Origin: Streptomyces malachitofuscus
Lineage (GTDB): Bacteria; Actinomycetota; Actinomycetes; Streptomycetales; Streptomycetaceae
Assembly (NCBI RefSeq): GCF_014650055.1
Contig: NZ_BMUF01000003.1
Location: forward strand, 496,001 to 560,000
Reading direction: 5' to 3'
DNA length: 64,000 nucleotides
Shown here: one piece after another, positions 50,299 through 58,846 of the stretch
How positions within the stretch are numbered: position 1 is the stretch's first letter
Layout: each line of letters starts with the position of its first letter
The notes under the pieces: model-generated
What the model was told of the DNA's origin: nothing
The model's input: the letters and a program-made list of their open reading frames with translations, nothing else
Database searches by the model: none
Program-made: the position numbers and the translations under genes

Positions 50299-50469
50299 CG
50301 GTGAGGGGACGGCCACGTGAGGTGGCACCCGCCACGTTGCGGTCCCCGCTTCCCGCAGGTCGGAACGTCTGAGGACGTCGACCTGTACCGGCGCACTCGG
50401 CATCGCTCCCGTCCGAGCCGCGCCGCGGCCGGCGCTCCGGTCGGCCGGCCGCGTTCCCGGAACCGCCGC

Positions 50470-50988
50470 TCACACGGTGAACTCCCGGATGACCGTTTTC
50501 CGGAAGACTGCCCGGCCGTCGATCGTGAACAGCGCAAGCCGGTTGTCGATGAGGTACGGGAACACCTCCGAGGTGTGCACATACCTGCCGTCGTCCACGA
50601 ACATCTCCACCGATGTGCGGTCCACCAGAACCCGCAGCCGCACCCGCCGCGCCGACGGATCGAAGGGGCTCTTGCTCCCCTGCCAGCGCCCCGAGGCGTC
50701 CGGGTTGAGTGTGGACCTCCGGTTGAGGAAGGCGTAGTCGCGGTACACCCCCGCGTCGACGTGGCGACCGCCGTCGTTGGAGCGGCGCAGTTGGAGACCT
50801 GCCCCGGTGAGCTGGTCCCAGGTGATCTCGCAGCTCACCTCGTAGGCGGTCCCGCGGTAGTCGAGTACCCGCGTGCCTTCGACCTCGAGGTCGCCCAGCC
50901 TGACGGTGCGCGAGACGTACCGGTCCAGGGTGGTGACCGGGAGGGAGGCGAGGTGGTAAGTACCGGTGGCGGCGCGCTTCAGGGTCAC
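50470..50988 (-). pseudogene. C-terminal domain of a GH32 fructan/sucrose hydrolase
   Basis: About 170 residues match the C-terminal beta-sandwich of family 32 glycosidases (levanase/invertase): LRVLVDRTSVEMFVDDG is the typical GH32 signature of that domain. The five-bladed catalytic propeller with its Asp/Glu residues is missing, and the sequence upstream of 50988 is unrelated (IS debris). The frame is open with an accidental start, but the product cannot be an active enzyme. Confidence 0.8.
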
Positions 50989-51137
50989 CTTTGTTCGTGG
51001 GCGGGCTCAACAACATTTCGAACGTGGTCGGCATCATCAACGCGCTCCAGGTCTTCGAGCAGCCGTCGCGTCGTCACGCGGACGGGACCTGGCCCACCGA
51101 GGACCGGGTCACCACTGGCGTCGAGGAGAAGGCGGGT
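50985..51137 (-). pseudogene. Unassigned gene fragment fused to IS debris
   Basis: Behind the transposase piece ending GLGTQRWV, the frame continues into about 50 residues (GMGESATRLLLDASGDPVL...VRVTTRRLLEDLE) that are not transposase. They look like the C-terminal end of a LacI-type regulator, a frequent GH32 neighbour, but this is tentative. Confidence 0.35.
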
Positions 51138-51851
51138 GGCGGACTCGCCCATCCCGACCCAGCGTTGGGTGCCCAGGCCGGAGCCGTGCTCGATGCCGCG
51201 GCAGGCGATGAGTGGTTTCACGCCGAGGTCCCCGACGAAGCGGCGGTACTTGTCGTGGTCGTATCTGCGGTCCGCCAGGACCACGTCCGGGCGGCGCCGG
51301 GGCCGGCCGCGCTTGCCGCGCACTGGCGGCACGACTGCGAGCAGTGGGATCAGCTGGCGTGACGTCGTTGCGGTTGCCGCCGGTCAGGGTGACAGAGAGG
51401 GGGATTCCGGTGGCGTCGGTGATCAGGTGATGTTTGCTGCCCGTCCTGCCCCGGCCGACAGGGCCTCGTCCGGTCTTGGATCCCCCTTCAACGCCCGGAT
51501 GTGGGAGCCATCGACGGCTGCCCGGGAGAGGTCCTGAGCGTTCGCGCTGCGGAGCTCGGCAAGGAGGACCTCGTGGAGCCGGAGCCAGACCCTGGGCCTC
51601 GGTCCACTCGGCCAGGCGGCGCCAGCAGGTCATCCCCGAGCCGAAGCCGAGTTCCTGCGGCAGGTGCTCCCATGCGATCCCCGTGTGCAAGACGAACAGG
51701 ATGCCCTGGAACACCAGCCGGTCCGATGCCGCTTGCGACCCGGGTGCCGGGTCCGACGCTCGACCTTGGGCAGCAGCCGCTCGATCACCGCCCACAGCTC
51801 GTCGTCGACTTCCCACGGCTTCGGGCGAGCCACCCCGCACCCCCAGATCAT
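51138..51851 (-). pseudogene. Multiply frameshifted IS5-family transposase
   Basis: Pieces in different frames add up to an IS5-type transposase: PKPWEVDDELWAVIERLLPKVE (from 51851), then VFQGILFVLHTGIAWEHLPQEL, then AAVDGSHIRALKG, then GRGRTGSKHHLITDATGIPL and last VVLADRRYDHDKYRRFV...GLGTQRWV. At least three frame changes are needed, and the C-terminal part with the catalytic Glu is lost. An old, dead insertion. Confidence 0.8.
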
Positions 51852-51889
51852 CGGCCTCGGAGTGATCCAACCACCTCGAAGATCATTTC

Positions 51890-51904
51890 GTTAGGAGTTC
51901 TAAC
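51890..51904. repeat. Palindrome near the outer end of the dead IS
   Basis: GTTAG-GAGTT-CTAAC lies 38 bp outside the transposase start and is probably part of the element's terminal repeat. The interval 51905-52108 shows no gene. Confidence 0.4.
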
Positions 51905-52108
51905 TGGACGCGGCCATGGTCACGGCGGTCGGGTGCCTCCCCGGACACGCTCCGGGGGGAATGCATGCCCCTCCCGATTTCACTCGTTCGATGGGCCGGT
52001 CGATGCTCGGGTTGACCGTGGGTTGACGTGCGCCCATACGGTGCGTTATGCATCAACATGCCTGAGTAGCCGGCCGGTTGGTGCGCCGGACGGGGGTGGG
52101 GAGCACTG

Positions 52109-53752
52109 ATGTCGTCTGCGTACAGTCCGCCGCCCCCGCATGCGAGCGAAGCCTCCAGGCTGCTGTGTGCCGGTACATATCTCGACGAGAGCTTCCGCGA
52201 TGCGGTGATCGACGAGCTCTACGTCCATGAGGAGCGGATGGTCGCGCCGTCGTTCGGCTTCGACGCGGCCCGTGTGCTGGCGCACGCCCTGCGCGCTCGG
52301 CGTCGCGCGGTGGTCTGGACAGCGTTGCTGATGACGCTCTGGATGACAGGTGCCACACTCAGTGACGGCCTGCTTCTTGCCTTCGCGCCGCCCTTCGCTC
52401 TCCTCGCCGCTGCCTCCCGGCTCCGCGGAACGTCGGTGCGGCGCCCGGAGCCAGGCAGGGCAAGGGCTGTCACGGCCACCGTGCTGCGCTGGTGGGGGCG
52501 GATCTGGCTGGGCAGCGTCGCGCTGTGGCTGTGGGCGATTCGGCCCGAACCAGGACCCCCCGACTCCTGGGACGGCTCCGCCGGCGAAAGCCTCTTCTGG
52601 GTCCCCGGCCTTTCGGCGGACGTCGGCTACCAGCCGTTCCACGGATGGGTGGTGGTCTGTTCCCTCCTGTCGATGACGCTCGTGGAGGCGGCACGGCGTG
52701 GGCAGTGGGCCGCGACCCTGGATCGGGAACTCTCGCCCGTTCACTTTCCCGACGCAGCGGCTGACCCGGCCGAGGAAGCGATCGGCATCCGGTTCCAGCG
52801 GCTGCGGCAGCGGATTCGCAGCGAACAGCACGCGCCCCTGCTGCTGTACGACATCGAGGCGCCGTTCCGGGGAGCCGGCGTCCCGTATCCGGCCCGGACG
52901 TACGCCGTGAGCCTCCGGCCGGCCCACGAGCCGGGTTTCGGGACGCGGGAGCCCGAACCGCTCCTCAACAGGCAGATCCTGCAGCACATCGAGGAGCGGC
53001 TGGCGAACCTGCGCATCACGTCCGAGCGCGCGGTACCGAATGCGCGGGACCGGCTGCGGCACCTGACCGTCGACGAGTGTGTGTTCCTCCCCGTGGAGGG
53101 GCTGCCCAGCCGGTCCGTCGCCCCCCAGAGCGTCGTCGAGTTCGAGATGCACCGCACGTCGGCGGTGGAGGAGGGCGGTGAGAAGCGCCGCCACTTCCTG
53201 CGGGTCCAGGTAAGAGGCTGGGACGAGGAGGTGGTGGTCACCGTCTTCGTCCGCGCGCACACTCAGGGCGGACTGGTGACGCTGGAGGTCGCCCCCTATG
53301 TACTGCGGCCCGTGCGGTCCGCCTTCCGGGAGGCGGACAGGATCGCGCACCGGCAGCGCCGTAGCGGAATCGTCGCCAAGGCGGCGAAGGCCGTGGTGCG
53401 CACCCCCGAGACGGCCGGGTACGCCCCGCTGGTCCTCTGGCGTGCGGCGAAGGTCGCCTGGCAGGAGGTCGCCGGGGGACATGGAAGCAGCTTGCCGGAG
53501 GGCCCCGCGGTGTCCGTGCGGGAACTGGCGTCCGAGCGGCGCTTGAGCGCCTTCCAGGAGTTGGACGTCCAGCGCTATCTGGAAGCCGTCCGCCAAGGCA
53601 TTGTCCAGGGTATGGCGGAGGCGTTGCAGCGAGCCGGCTGGCGGACGGACGAGTTCGAGGCGAGGACAAGGGCGTCGGGCCCTCTGACCGAGCCGGCGGG
53701 CCGGCAGCCTGCGCAGCCGGATGTGTCGTGGGTGGAGGGCGGAGCGGTATGA
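52109..53752 (+). CDS. Membrane protein with large cytoplasmic C-terminal part
   Basis: A 547-aa protein with about four membrane helices in the first 200 residues (for example VVWTALLMTLWMTGATLSDG and IWLGSVALWLWAI), followed by a soluble domain of about 350 residues (opening LLLYDIEAPFRGAGVPYPART). The ATG at 52109 has GGGGAG upstream. I do not recognise the domain; similar proteins occur in streptomycetes. First gene of three overlapping membrane-protein genes. Confidence 0.85.
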   Translation: MSSAYSPPPPHASEASRLLCAGTYLDESFRDAVIDELYVHEERMVAPSFGFDAARVLAHALRARRRAVVWTALLMTLWMTGATLSDGLLLAFAPPFALLAAASRLRGTSVRRPEPGRARAVTATVLRWWGRIWLGSVALWLWAIRPEPGPPDSWDGSAGESLFWVPGLSADVGYQPFHGWVVVCSLLSMTLVEAARRGQWAATLDRELSPVHFPDAAADPAEEAIGIRFQRLRQRIRSEQHAPLLLYDIEAPFRGAGVPYPARTYAVSLRPAHEPGFGTREPEPLLNRQILQHIEERLANLRITSERAVPNARDRLRHLTVDECVFLPVEGLPSRSVAPQSVVEFEMHRTSAVEEGGEKRRHFLRVQVRGWDEEVVVTVFVRAHTQGGLVTLEVAPYVLRPVRSAFREADRIAHRQRRSGIVAKAAKAVVRTPETAGYAPLVLWRAAKVAWQEVAGGHGSSLPEGPAVSVRELASERRLSAFQELDVQRYLEAVRQGIVQGMAEALQRAGWRTDEFEARTRASGPLTEPAGRQPAQPDVSWVEGGAV

Positions 53753-54393
53753 GTATCAGCCAGCCGCTCTGGGACGCGGAGATGCAGGGCTGGAGGGGCG
53801 AAGTCCGGGACACGTACCGCATCGCTCGGCGCCGCCCGTGGTTGCGCCGGCTGGTGCGGCGCAAACGAGCACGTCCCCAGTGGCTGTGGTCCCGACGCAG
53901 ACGGATCAAGGAGCAGCCGGCGGTCGGCTGGAACCAGTCGGCGCAGGAGTGGGACACCGGCAGCCCGGACGCCGCACCCTTCTGGTCCACCGCGCGGACC
54001 CGCTACGGGAGGGCCCTCGTGCTGCTGCTTGCCGCGGGCGCGGTCACGTTGCTCGCCGGGTGGTGGTCCGCGGTGCTGTTCCTGGTGTGGACGTCACTGG
54101 TGACGACCGGCGTCACGACGGTCCGCCGACAGGCCGCCATGACCGCAGGTGCCCTTGGCGGACGCGACGGCGACCTCCGGTACACCGCTTCGGCGACGCC
54201 CGAACGCGCCTTTGCCGAGGGAGTGCTCACGGTGCTGATGCTCCCTCGTCCATTCGCCGCAGCACGTGAGCGGTCCCTGCCGGACGGTGCACCGCCACCG
54301 CGCGGGAGCGGCGAGCCGCACGTGGCGGAGGCCGTTCGTGATGTGTGCGCCCGGCTGGCGGCCGCTGCCCGGGCAGGCGAGGACATCTCGTGA
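53749..54393 (+). CDS. Two-helix membrane protein
   Basis: A 214-aa protein with two adjacent membrane helices (residues about 85-125, RALVLLLAAGAVTLLAGWWSAVLF region), a basic N-terminal part rich in Arg/Trp (RRRPWLRRLVRRKR) and an Ala-rich C-terminal helix region. The ATG at 53749 shares ATGA with the stop before it. Unknown function; coupled to both neighbours. Confidence 0.82.
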   Translation: MSISQPLWDAEMQGWRGEVRDTYRIARRRPWLRRLVRRKRARPQWLWSRRRRIKEQPAVGWNQSAQEWDTGSPDAAPFWSTARTRYGRALVLLLAAGAVTLLAGWWSAVLFLVWTSLVTTGVTTVRRQAAMTAGALGGRDGDLRYTASATPERAFAEGVLTVLMLPRPFAAARERSLPDGAPPPRGSGEPHVAEAVRDVCARLAAAARAGEDIS

Positions 54394-54830
54394 CGGCCCC
54401 CGTGCCTCAGCAGCCTTCACCGCCGGGTCCCGACAGCGGAAATGGTCAGGACGCGCCGGTCCCTCAGCCTGCCTCCCCCTACAGGGCCCTGCCCCTGGGT
54501 GAGGACATGGAGGTGTGGAAGCGGGTCGTGGAGGGGGCACCCGAGCGGGTGCTGCGCATCGTGGAACAGGAGTCCGCGGCACAGATCGAGATGCAGCGGG
54601 CGGAGAGCCTGCGTCGGCTCCAGCTCGACCAGCACCAGATGCGTATGGACGTGATGAACTACCGGTTCCGCCTGGCCGGTGCCGTCTTCGGCGCGACCGC
54701 GTTCACCGCTGTTCTTCTCCTCGCCAAGTACTTCATCGACCAAGGCGCCGTGGCCCCGGCCACGGGCGTCCTGAGCGCGGCAGTGGCCGCGGTTGGCGCG
54801 TTGGTCTTCGGAACCCGAAAAGGAAGATAG
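54390..54830 (+). CDS. DUF2335-like membrane protein
   Basis: A 146-aa protein with a Pro-rich start, a charged helix (GAPERVLRIVEQESAAQIEMQRAE) that resembles the DUF2335 motif, and two C-terminal membrane helices (AGAVFGATAFTAVLLLAKYF and TGVLSAAVAAVGALVFG). The GTG at 54390 shares GTGA with the upstream stop. Third gene of the membrane trio. Holin-like or signalling roles have been proposed for such short two-helix proteins; unproven here. Confidence 0.8.
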   Translation: MTAPVPQQPSPPGPDSGNGQDAPVPQPASPYRALPLGEDMEVWKRVVEGAPERVLRIVEQESAAQIEMQRAESLRRLQLDQHQMRMDVMNYRFRLAGAVFGATAFTAVLLLAKYFIDQGAVAPATGVLSAAVAAVGALVFGTRKGR

Positions 54831-54880
54831 CCCGAGGCACGTCACCCACCCAGGTGAGGTCGGTCCGCCGGTAACCGCTG

Positions 54881-56638
54881 TCAGTACCCGCGGGGAGGCC
54901 GGTTGGGGTCGAACTGCTGGACCTTCCTGGCGAGATTGGAACCGTCGACGGCGACGCCGTACCGGCTGCGGACGTACCGCATCGCCGCGGCGATGCATGC
55001 CACGGGGTCGTAGATGTTCACCGATGTGCCGGGGGCGTGGCGCTGGGCGAACGTCTGCGGGATGCACTGGACGATGCCCCTGGAGCACTGGAAATGTGTG
55101 AGCGCGCCGTTCAGCCGCACGATCCGCCCGTCGCTCAGATAGCCGTCCCCGAAGTCCTTCACCTTGGTGAAGCCGGAAGGCGTTACCGCGTTGGAGTCCC
55201 AGAGATTGCAGGCGTTGGGGTTGCCGGACGATTCGCGTGCCACAGCCGTCCTGAAGCCCTTCACCCAGTGACTGCTCGCCTGGACACCCGCCGCTGTACA
55301 CGCTTGGGCGATCCAGTCCTCCAGCGTGCCCTCGGGCGTGTACCGATGGAACGTCACCTGCTTCGGGTCGATCCGCCCGGTGGCGTCCATGCCGGTGCCG
55401 TCCGCCCCTCCGCCCACCGGGAAACCCGTGCGCACTTGGAACAGTCCGGCGCGCTGTCCGAGTTCGGTGAGCGACCGCATGCCGGGCGTCCCGACGGCGT
55501 CACTGCCCGAGAGGTGCAGCATCGTCCGGCGAAACTCGTCGTAGAGGCCTTGAGTGGCGGTCTCGAAGATCCCGCGTTCATCGGCGACGTTCGTGTGCAG
55601 GACCCTCTCCAGCCCGTCCTGCACCAGAGCCACATCAGCCTTGGAGCTGGCGTCCCCGTCCGGCTGCGCCAGTTCCTCCTGGGCACTGTGGGTCGAGGCC
55701 CAGACCACCTGGTTCAGGCTGACCCAGGGCTGCTCCGCTGCCGGGGACGCACCCGCCCTCACATGGAACAGGTGCGACTGCTTGCCCAGTTCGAGGAGTT
55801 CCTGCGGGGCGGGAGGGCCGTGGCCGTCCGCCCCCGCGTGGCCCAGCTTCTCCGTGCGGAACCGCTCGAGGAGTTCCTGAGTGTCCGCCTCGAACACGGA
55901 GTGCGGGTCGTCCGGGGCGACGCCCATGACCTTCTCCAGCGCATCCTGCACAAGAGCGACGTCGTCAGCGGTGGTACGGCCGCCGTTGCCCGTGGCCTGC
56001 TCCGTCGCTGTGGCATGCGCGGCCGCCCAGGCCAGCTGCTGCCAGGACACCCATGGGAGAGCCTCGTCGGCCTCGGCCGCGGACAGTGCGTCGGACGCAC
56101 CATGGGACGAGGCAGCGGCCATGTAGGTGAATCCGGACTTGTTCTTCAGACCCGGATCGGCCGTGACGATTCCCTCCATGAATTTCGGCAGTCCGTATCC
56201 ATAGACGAAACTGTCCCGGCGGGCACGCTTCTTCAGGTAGACCCCGTTTCCTTCGGACGAACCGTTGGCGTTGGTGTTCCCTTCGATGGTGTACGCGTGA
56301 TTCGCGTCGTACTTGTAGACCAGCCCGACGTGTTGGCCTCCCGAGGGGCCGAAGAACACCATCGCCCCGATCGCGGGATAGTACGAGAACCTGCCGCGGC
56401 TCTTGTACCAGTTGACCGCCGTCGGGCACGAGGCGGTCACAGGTGCCAGACTCTTCACACCCGCCTGCTGGAAGGCCCAGGACTGGAACGTCTGACACCA
56501 TGCCTGATTCTGGGACCATTCCAGTCCGGGAACGGCGGGGGAGAACTTCTGATGGTTGTTGTAGTGACCGTTCGAGAAACCTTCGCGGTACCCCACTTCG
56601 GCCTTCTCGATGGAGATGAGGGTGTCCGTCTGACTCAT
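54881..56638 (-). CDS. CHAP domain and transglycosylase (SLT)-like cell-wall hydrolase
   Basis: A 585-aa enzyme. Residues about 10-150 are a CHAP/NlpC-P60-like amidase domain with catalytic Cys48 (QAWCQTF), His103 (GGQHVGLV) and Glu119/Asn121. Residues about 200-415 hold two diverged repeats (VALVQDALEKVMG...TQELLERFRTEKLGH and VALVQDGLERVLH...TQGLYDEFRRTMLHL). The C-terminal domain is transglycosylase-like with Glu469 (ARESSGNPNA), GIVQCIPQTF and NIYDPVACI. No signal peptide is present: the start at ATG 56638 (MSQTDTLISI) has AGGAGA upstream. It resembles phage tail-associated lysins. Confidence 0.88.
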   Translation of the reverse strand: MSQTDTLISIEKAEVGYREGFSNGHYNNHQKFSPAVPGLEWSQNQAWCQTFQSWAFQQAGVKSLAPVTASCPTAVNWYKSRGRFSYYPAIGAMVFFGPSGGQHVGLVYKYDANHAYTIEGNTNANGSSEGNGVYLKKRARRDSFVYGYGLPKFMEGIVTADPGLKNKSGFTYMAAASSHGASDALSAAEADEALPWVSWQQLAWAAAHATATEQATGNGGRTTADDVALVQDALEKVMGVAPDDPHSVFEADTQELLERFRTEKLGHAGADGHGPPAPQELLELGKQSHLFHVRAGASPAAEQPWVSLNQVVWASTHSAQEELAQPDGDASSKADVALVQDGLERVLHTNVADERGIFETATQGLYDEFRRTMLHLSGSDAVGTPGMRSLTELGQRAGLFQVRTGFPVGGGADGTGMDATGRIDPKQVTFHRYTPEGTLEDWIAQACTAAGVQASSHWVKGFRTAVARESSGNPNACNLWDSNAVTPSGFTKVKDFGDGYLSDGRIVRLNGALTHFQCSRGIVQCIPQTFAQRHAPGTSVNIYDPVACIAAAMRYVRSRYGVAVDGSNLARKVQQFDPNRPPRGY

Positions 56639-56672
56639 CGTCTGCCATCTCCTCTCCGGGCAGGGTCGTGAT

Positions 56673-57800
56673 CTAGAGCGTGTTGATGATGAAGACATCA
56701 AGGGCCTGAGTGACGATGTCTATCGGATGTGCGAACGATCGACTGAAGTTCTGGGTACCGCCATAGATCATCCCGACCGGATTGCGAACAAATTCAAGGG
56801 ACCACACGATCGACCCCGAATCTCCCAATTCGCTGAAGTGGCCGATTGTCCCCTCTATCCCGATACCGCCGGAGAAGAAAGCTTGTCCCATCGGATAGTC
56901 CACCCAGTGGGAAGCGCCGACCTCCCGGACGATGCCGGCGGTGATTTCCGTCGTCCGCCCGCTCTTGAAGACGAGTGAGTCCACCGTGACTGCTCCGGTG
57001 GTCGAGTCGATCGGCACTTCGACGGGGCCGAGCACTCCGGTCATCAGGATGTTGGGACTCACCTCGGCCGGAGCGGCCCAGGCGGTCGCGCCGTCGACGG
57101 AATTGATGGACCCGTCGAACTTCAACTCGACGAAACGCTCCAGAACGGCGATCAGATCCTGCGGTGCGGATCCGCCGTCACGCCCGCCGGGTTGGATGAT
57201 GACGTCCCCGAGCTCGGCGTTGTTGCTGTTCGCGAGCACGTGGTTGCAGCCGAGGATGAGTGTTCTCTTGTCGCGTGGGTCCGACCGGCCGGTGACCAGG
57301 CAGCCGAGGGTGCCGGAGACCGGTTGTGACGTGGGTGTGCGGTGGACCGATATGCCTCCCGGCGCCGGCCGTCTGTGGAACGTGTATGCCTGAGGTTCGA
57401 TCATCCCGGTGACGACCGGCACCACGGCGACCCTGGGAGAGCCCGCAGCACCGACACGCAAGCGTTCGACGAGCAACGTTTCGACGTCCTCGCTTTCCCG
57501 GGGCTGTGCCAGGTAGACGTTCAGCGTCTGCTGTCCGGACGATGCGGATCTACCGATGCCGACACCCTGTATGTTCGTCGTGTCGCGCACGTCCGCCTCG
57601 GGCCTGCGTTCGTTGCGTCGGTCGGCCTGACCGCTGAGCACCGCCTCCAGCGCGGCTCGCGCCTCGAGCAGGTCGGACGGGATCTCGTCGGGGCCGAGGT
57701 CGGTCAGGGCGCGAGGAATCGCCGGATCCGTGACGGCGACTTCTTCGCCGGACTGGGCGAAGTCATCAGGCGGCGGCTCGCTCGCCGCGGACGTGGGCAT
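56673..57800 (-). CDS. Trypsin-like serine protease without signal peptide
   Basis: A 375-aa chymotrypsin-fold protease. The triad is visible: His187 (LGCNHVLAN), Asp236 (INSVDGATAW) and Ser328 in ELGDSGSIV. The first 100 residues are a charged, low-hydrophobicity extension with no export signal. GGAGG stands 5 bp before the ATG at 57800. It belongs to the intracellular trypsin-like branch common in actinomycetes. The CHAP gene is 35 bp downstream on the same strand. Confidence 0.9.
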   Translation of the reverse strand: MPTSAASEPPPDDFAQSGEEVAVTDPAIPRALTDLGPDEIPSDLLEARAALEAVLSGQADRRNERRPEADVRDTTNIQGVGIGRSASSGQQTLNVYLAQPRESEDVETLLVERLRVGAAGSPRVAVVPVVTGMIEPQAYTFHRRPAPGGISVHRTPTSQPVSGTLGCLVTGRSDPRDKRTLILGCNHVLANSNNAELGDVIIQPGGRDGGSAPQDLIAVLERFVELKFDGSINSVDGATAWAAPAEVSPNILMTGVLGPVEVPIDSTTGAVTVDSLVFKSGRTTEITAGIVREVGASHWVDYPMGQAFFSGGIGIEGTIGHFSELGDSGSIVWSLEFVRNPVGMIYGGTQNFSRSFAHPIDIVTQALDVFIINTL

Positions 57801-57851
57801 GTGAACCTCCGGAGGGCATCGTGCCGAGAGTTCAGGTGAGACAAGCCACCG

Positions 57852-58223
57852 CTAGGGTTCGGGCAGGATGTTTCTGCCGATCCACTTGAGCGGTCTGGGT
57901 GCGTCCTGTGGACGGGTGTATATTCCCGTGCCGGATTTGAACGTCCCGTCGGGATTCGGCTTACAGTCGTCAGGGAACTTCATGAAAAGCTGAACGCGCG
58001 TGTCCACGTCCTGCCAAGCACCCTGCCTCAGCTCGACGGTCCGGGAGTCGAAGCCGACAATCCTGAATTCCCCGGAACCCGTCCGTACCCAGTTGTTGGG
58101 CATGGCGATGGCCCATGTCTTGCTGCTGAAGGGGAAGAACGGATCGGTCAGCACGACGAACAGCTGCCGTGGCGATCCCGGCGGCGTGTGCATGTCCTCG
58201 ATCACTATCGTGTGTACTGCCAC
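57852..58223 (-). CDS. Small beta-rich hypothetical protein
   Basis: A 123-aa protein; the GTG at 58223 follows GAGGAGG. Sequence is strand-rich with many Val/Ile/Phe and no signal or membrane segment (HTPPGSPRQLFVVLTDPFFPF at the start of the body). It is not recognised. First gene of a minus-strand unit that continues with the protease and the CHAP hydrolase (51 bp and 35 bp gaps), so it might be a regulator or inhibitor of one of them. Confidence 0.72.
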   Translation of the reverse strand: MAVHTIVIEDMHTPPGSPRQLFVVLTDPFFPFSSKTWAIAMPNNWVRTGSGEFRIVGFDSRTVELRQGAWQDVDTRVQLFMKFPDDCKPNPDGTFKSGTGIYTRPQDAPRPLKWIGRNILPEP

Positions 58224-58846
58224 CGGATGCCTCCTCGAGTGGGCGAGGCTGCTTGCGCACACTGGGTCGCCGGCTTGTATCTTCTGCGGCGTGGCGTGCG
58301 CCAGATCGCGCCGGTGCCGAGCGGGTCGAGTCGTGGCGGCGGATATCCCGTCCCTGCCGCGTGGTCTCCTGTCAATGCCCCTGGATCAATGCTCCCACAA
58401 ACGAAGGCGGTCCGCCGGTCGGGCGCTGCGCTCCCCCGGTCGGTGAACGCTTGTCATCCCCGAACACCGAACGATGCCGCAATCAGTTGCGGCAGACAAC
58501 GGTATTCGCCACCCTGCCCAGTGGCGATCACGGCGCTCCGAGCGTTCCATGACAAGAGAGGGAGGGGCTTCAAGGTGACCCTCGGTCGAAATCCGCTCCG
58601 CTCGCCTCCCTGCCTGAACATTCTCGTCAGGGAGTTGCTGTGACACGCGACTTCACAGCCCAGTGTCCAACCAGTTCAGCGAAACGGTGGATCCCACCTC
58701 GGACGGGTTGGCGGTGAGCGGTCACGTCCGCAGGTGTGCAGGCGGACGAAGGCGTACCACCGTCCACTTCTCTGCCGGACATCGGAGCGGCCTCCTCCGG
58801 GGGCGGCGACACCGGAGGAACCGCAGAAGAAAATGGGTGAACAGGA
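58224..58846. promoter_or_regulatory. 623-bp gene-free divergent region
   Basis: No reading frame with coding character lies between the two divergent units. TGCCGCAA-TCAG-TTGCGGCA (58475-58494) is a perfect 8-bp stem with a 4-nt loop, a possible terminator or regulatory RNA element. Both operons must have their promoters here. I cannot place reliable promoter boxes. Confidence 0.5.

Noticed and set aside
50991..51362. Plus-strand frame starting MFVGGLNNISNVVGIINALQ
   Set aside because: The hydrophobic opening looked like a small secreted or rodlin-like protein, but it starts at TTG without a ribosome site and runs antisense to IS debris; no support beyond the first 25 residues.
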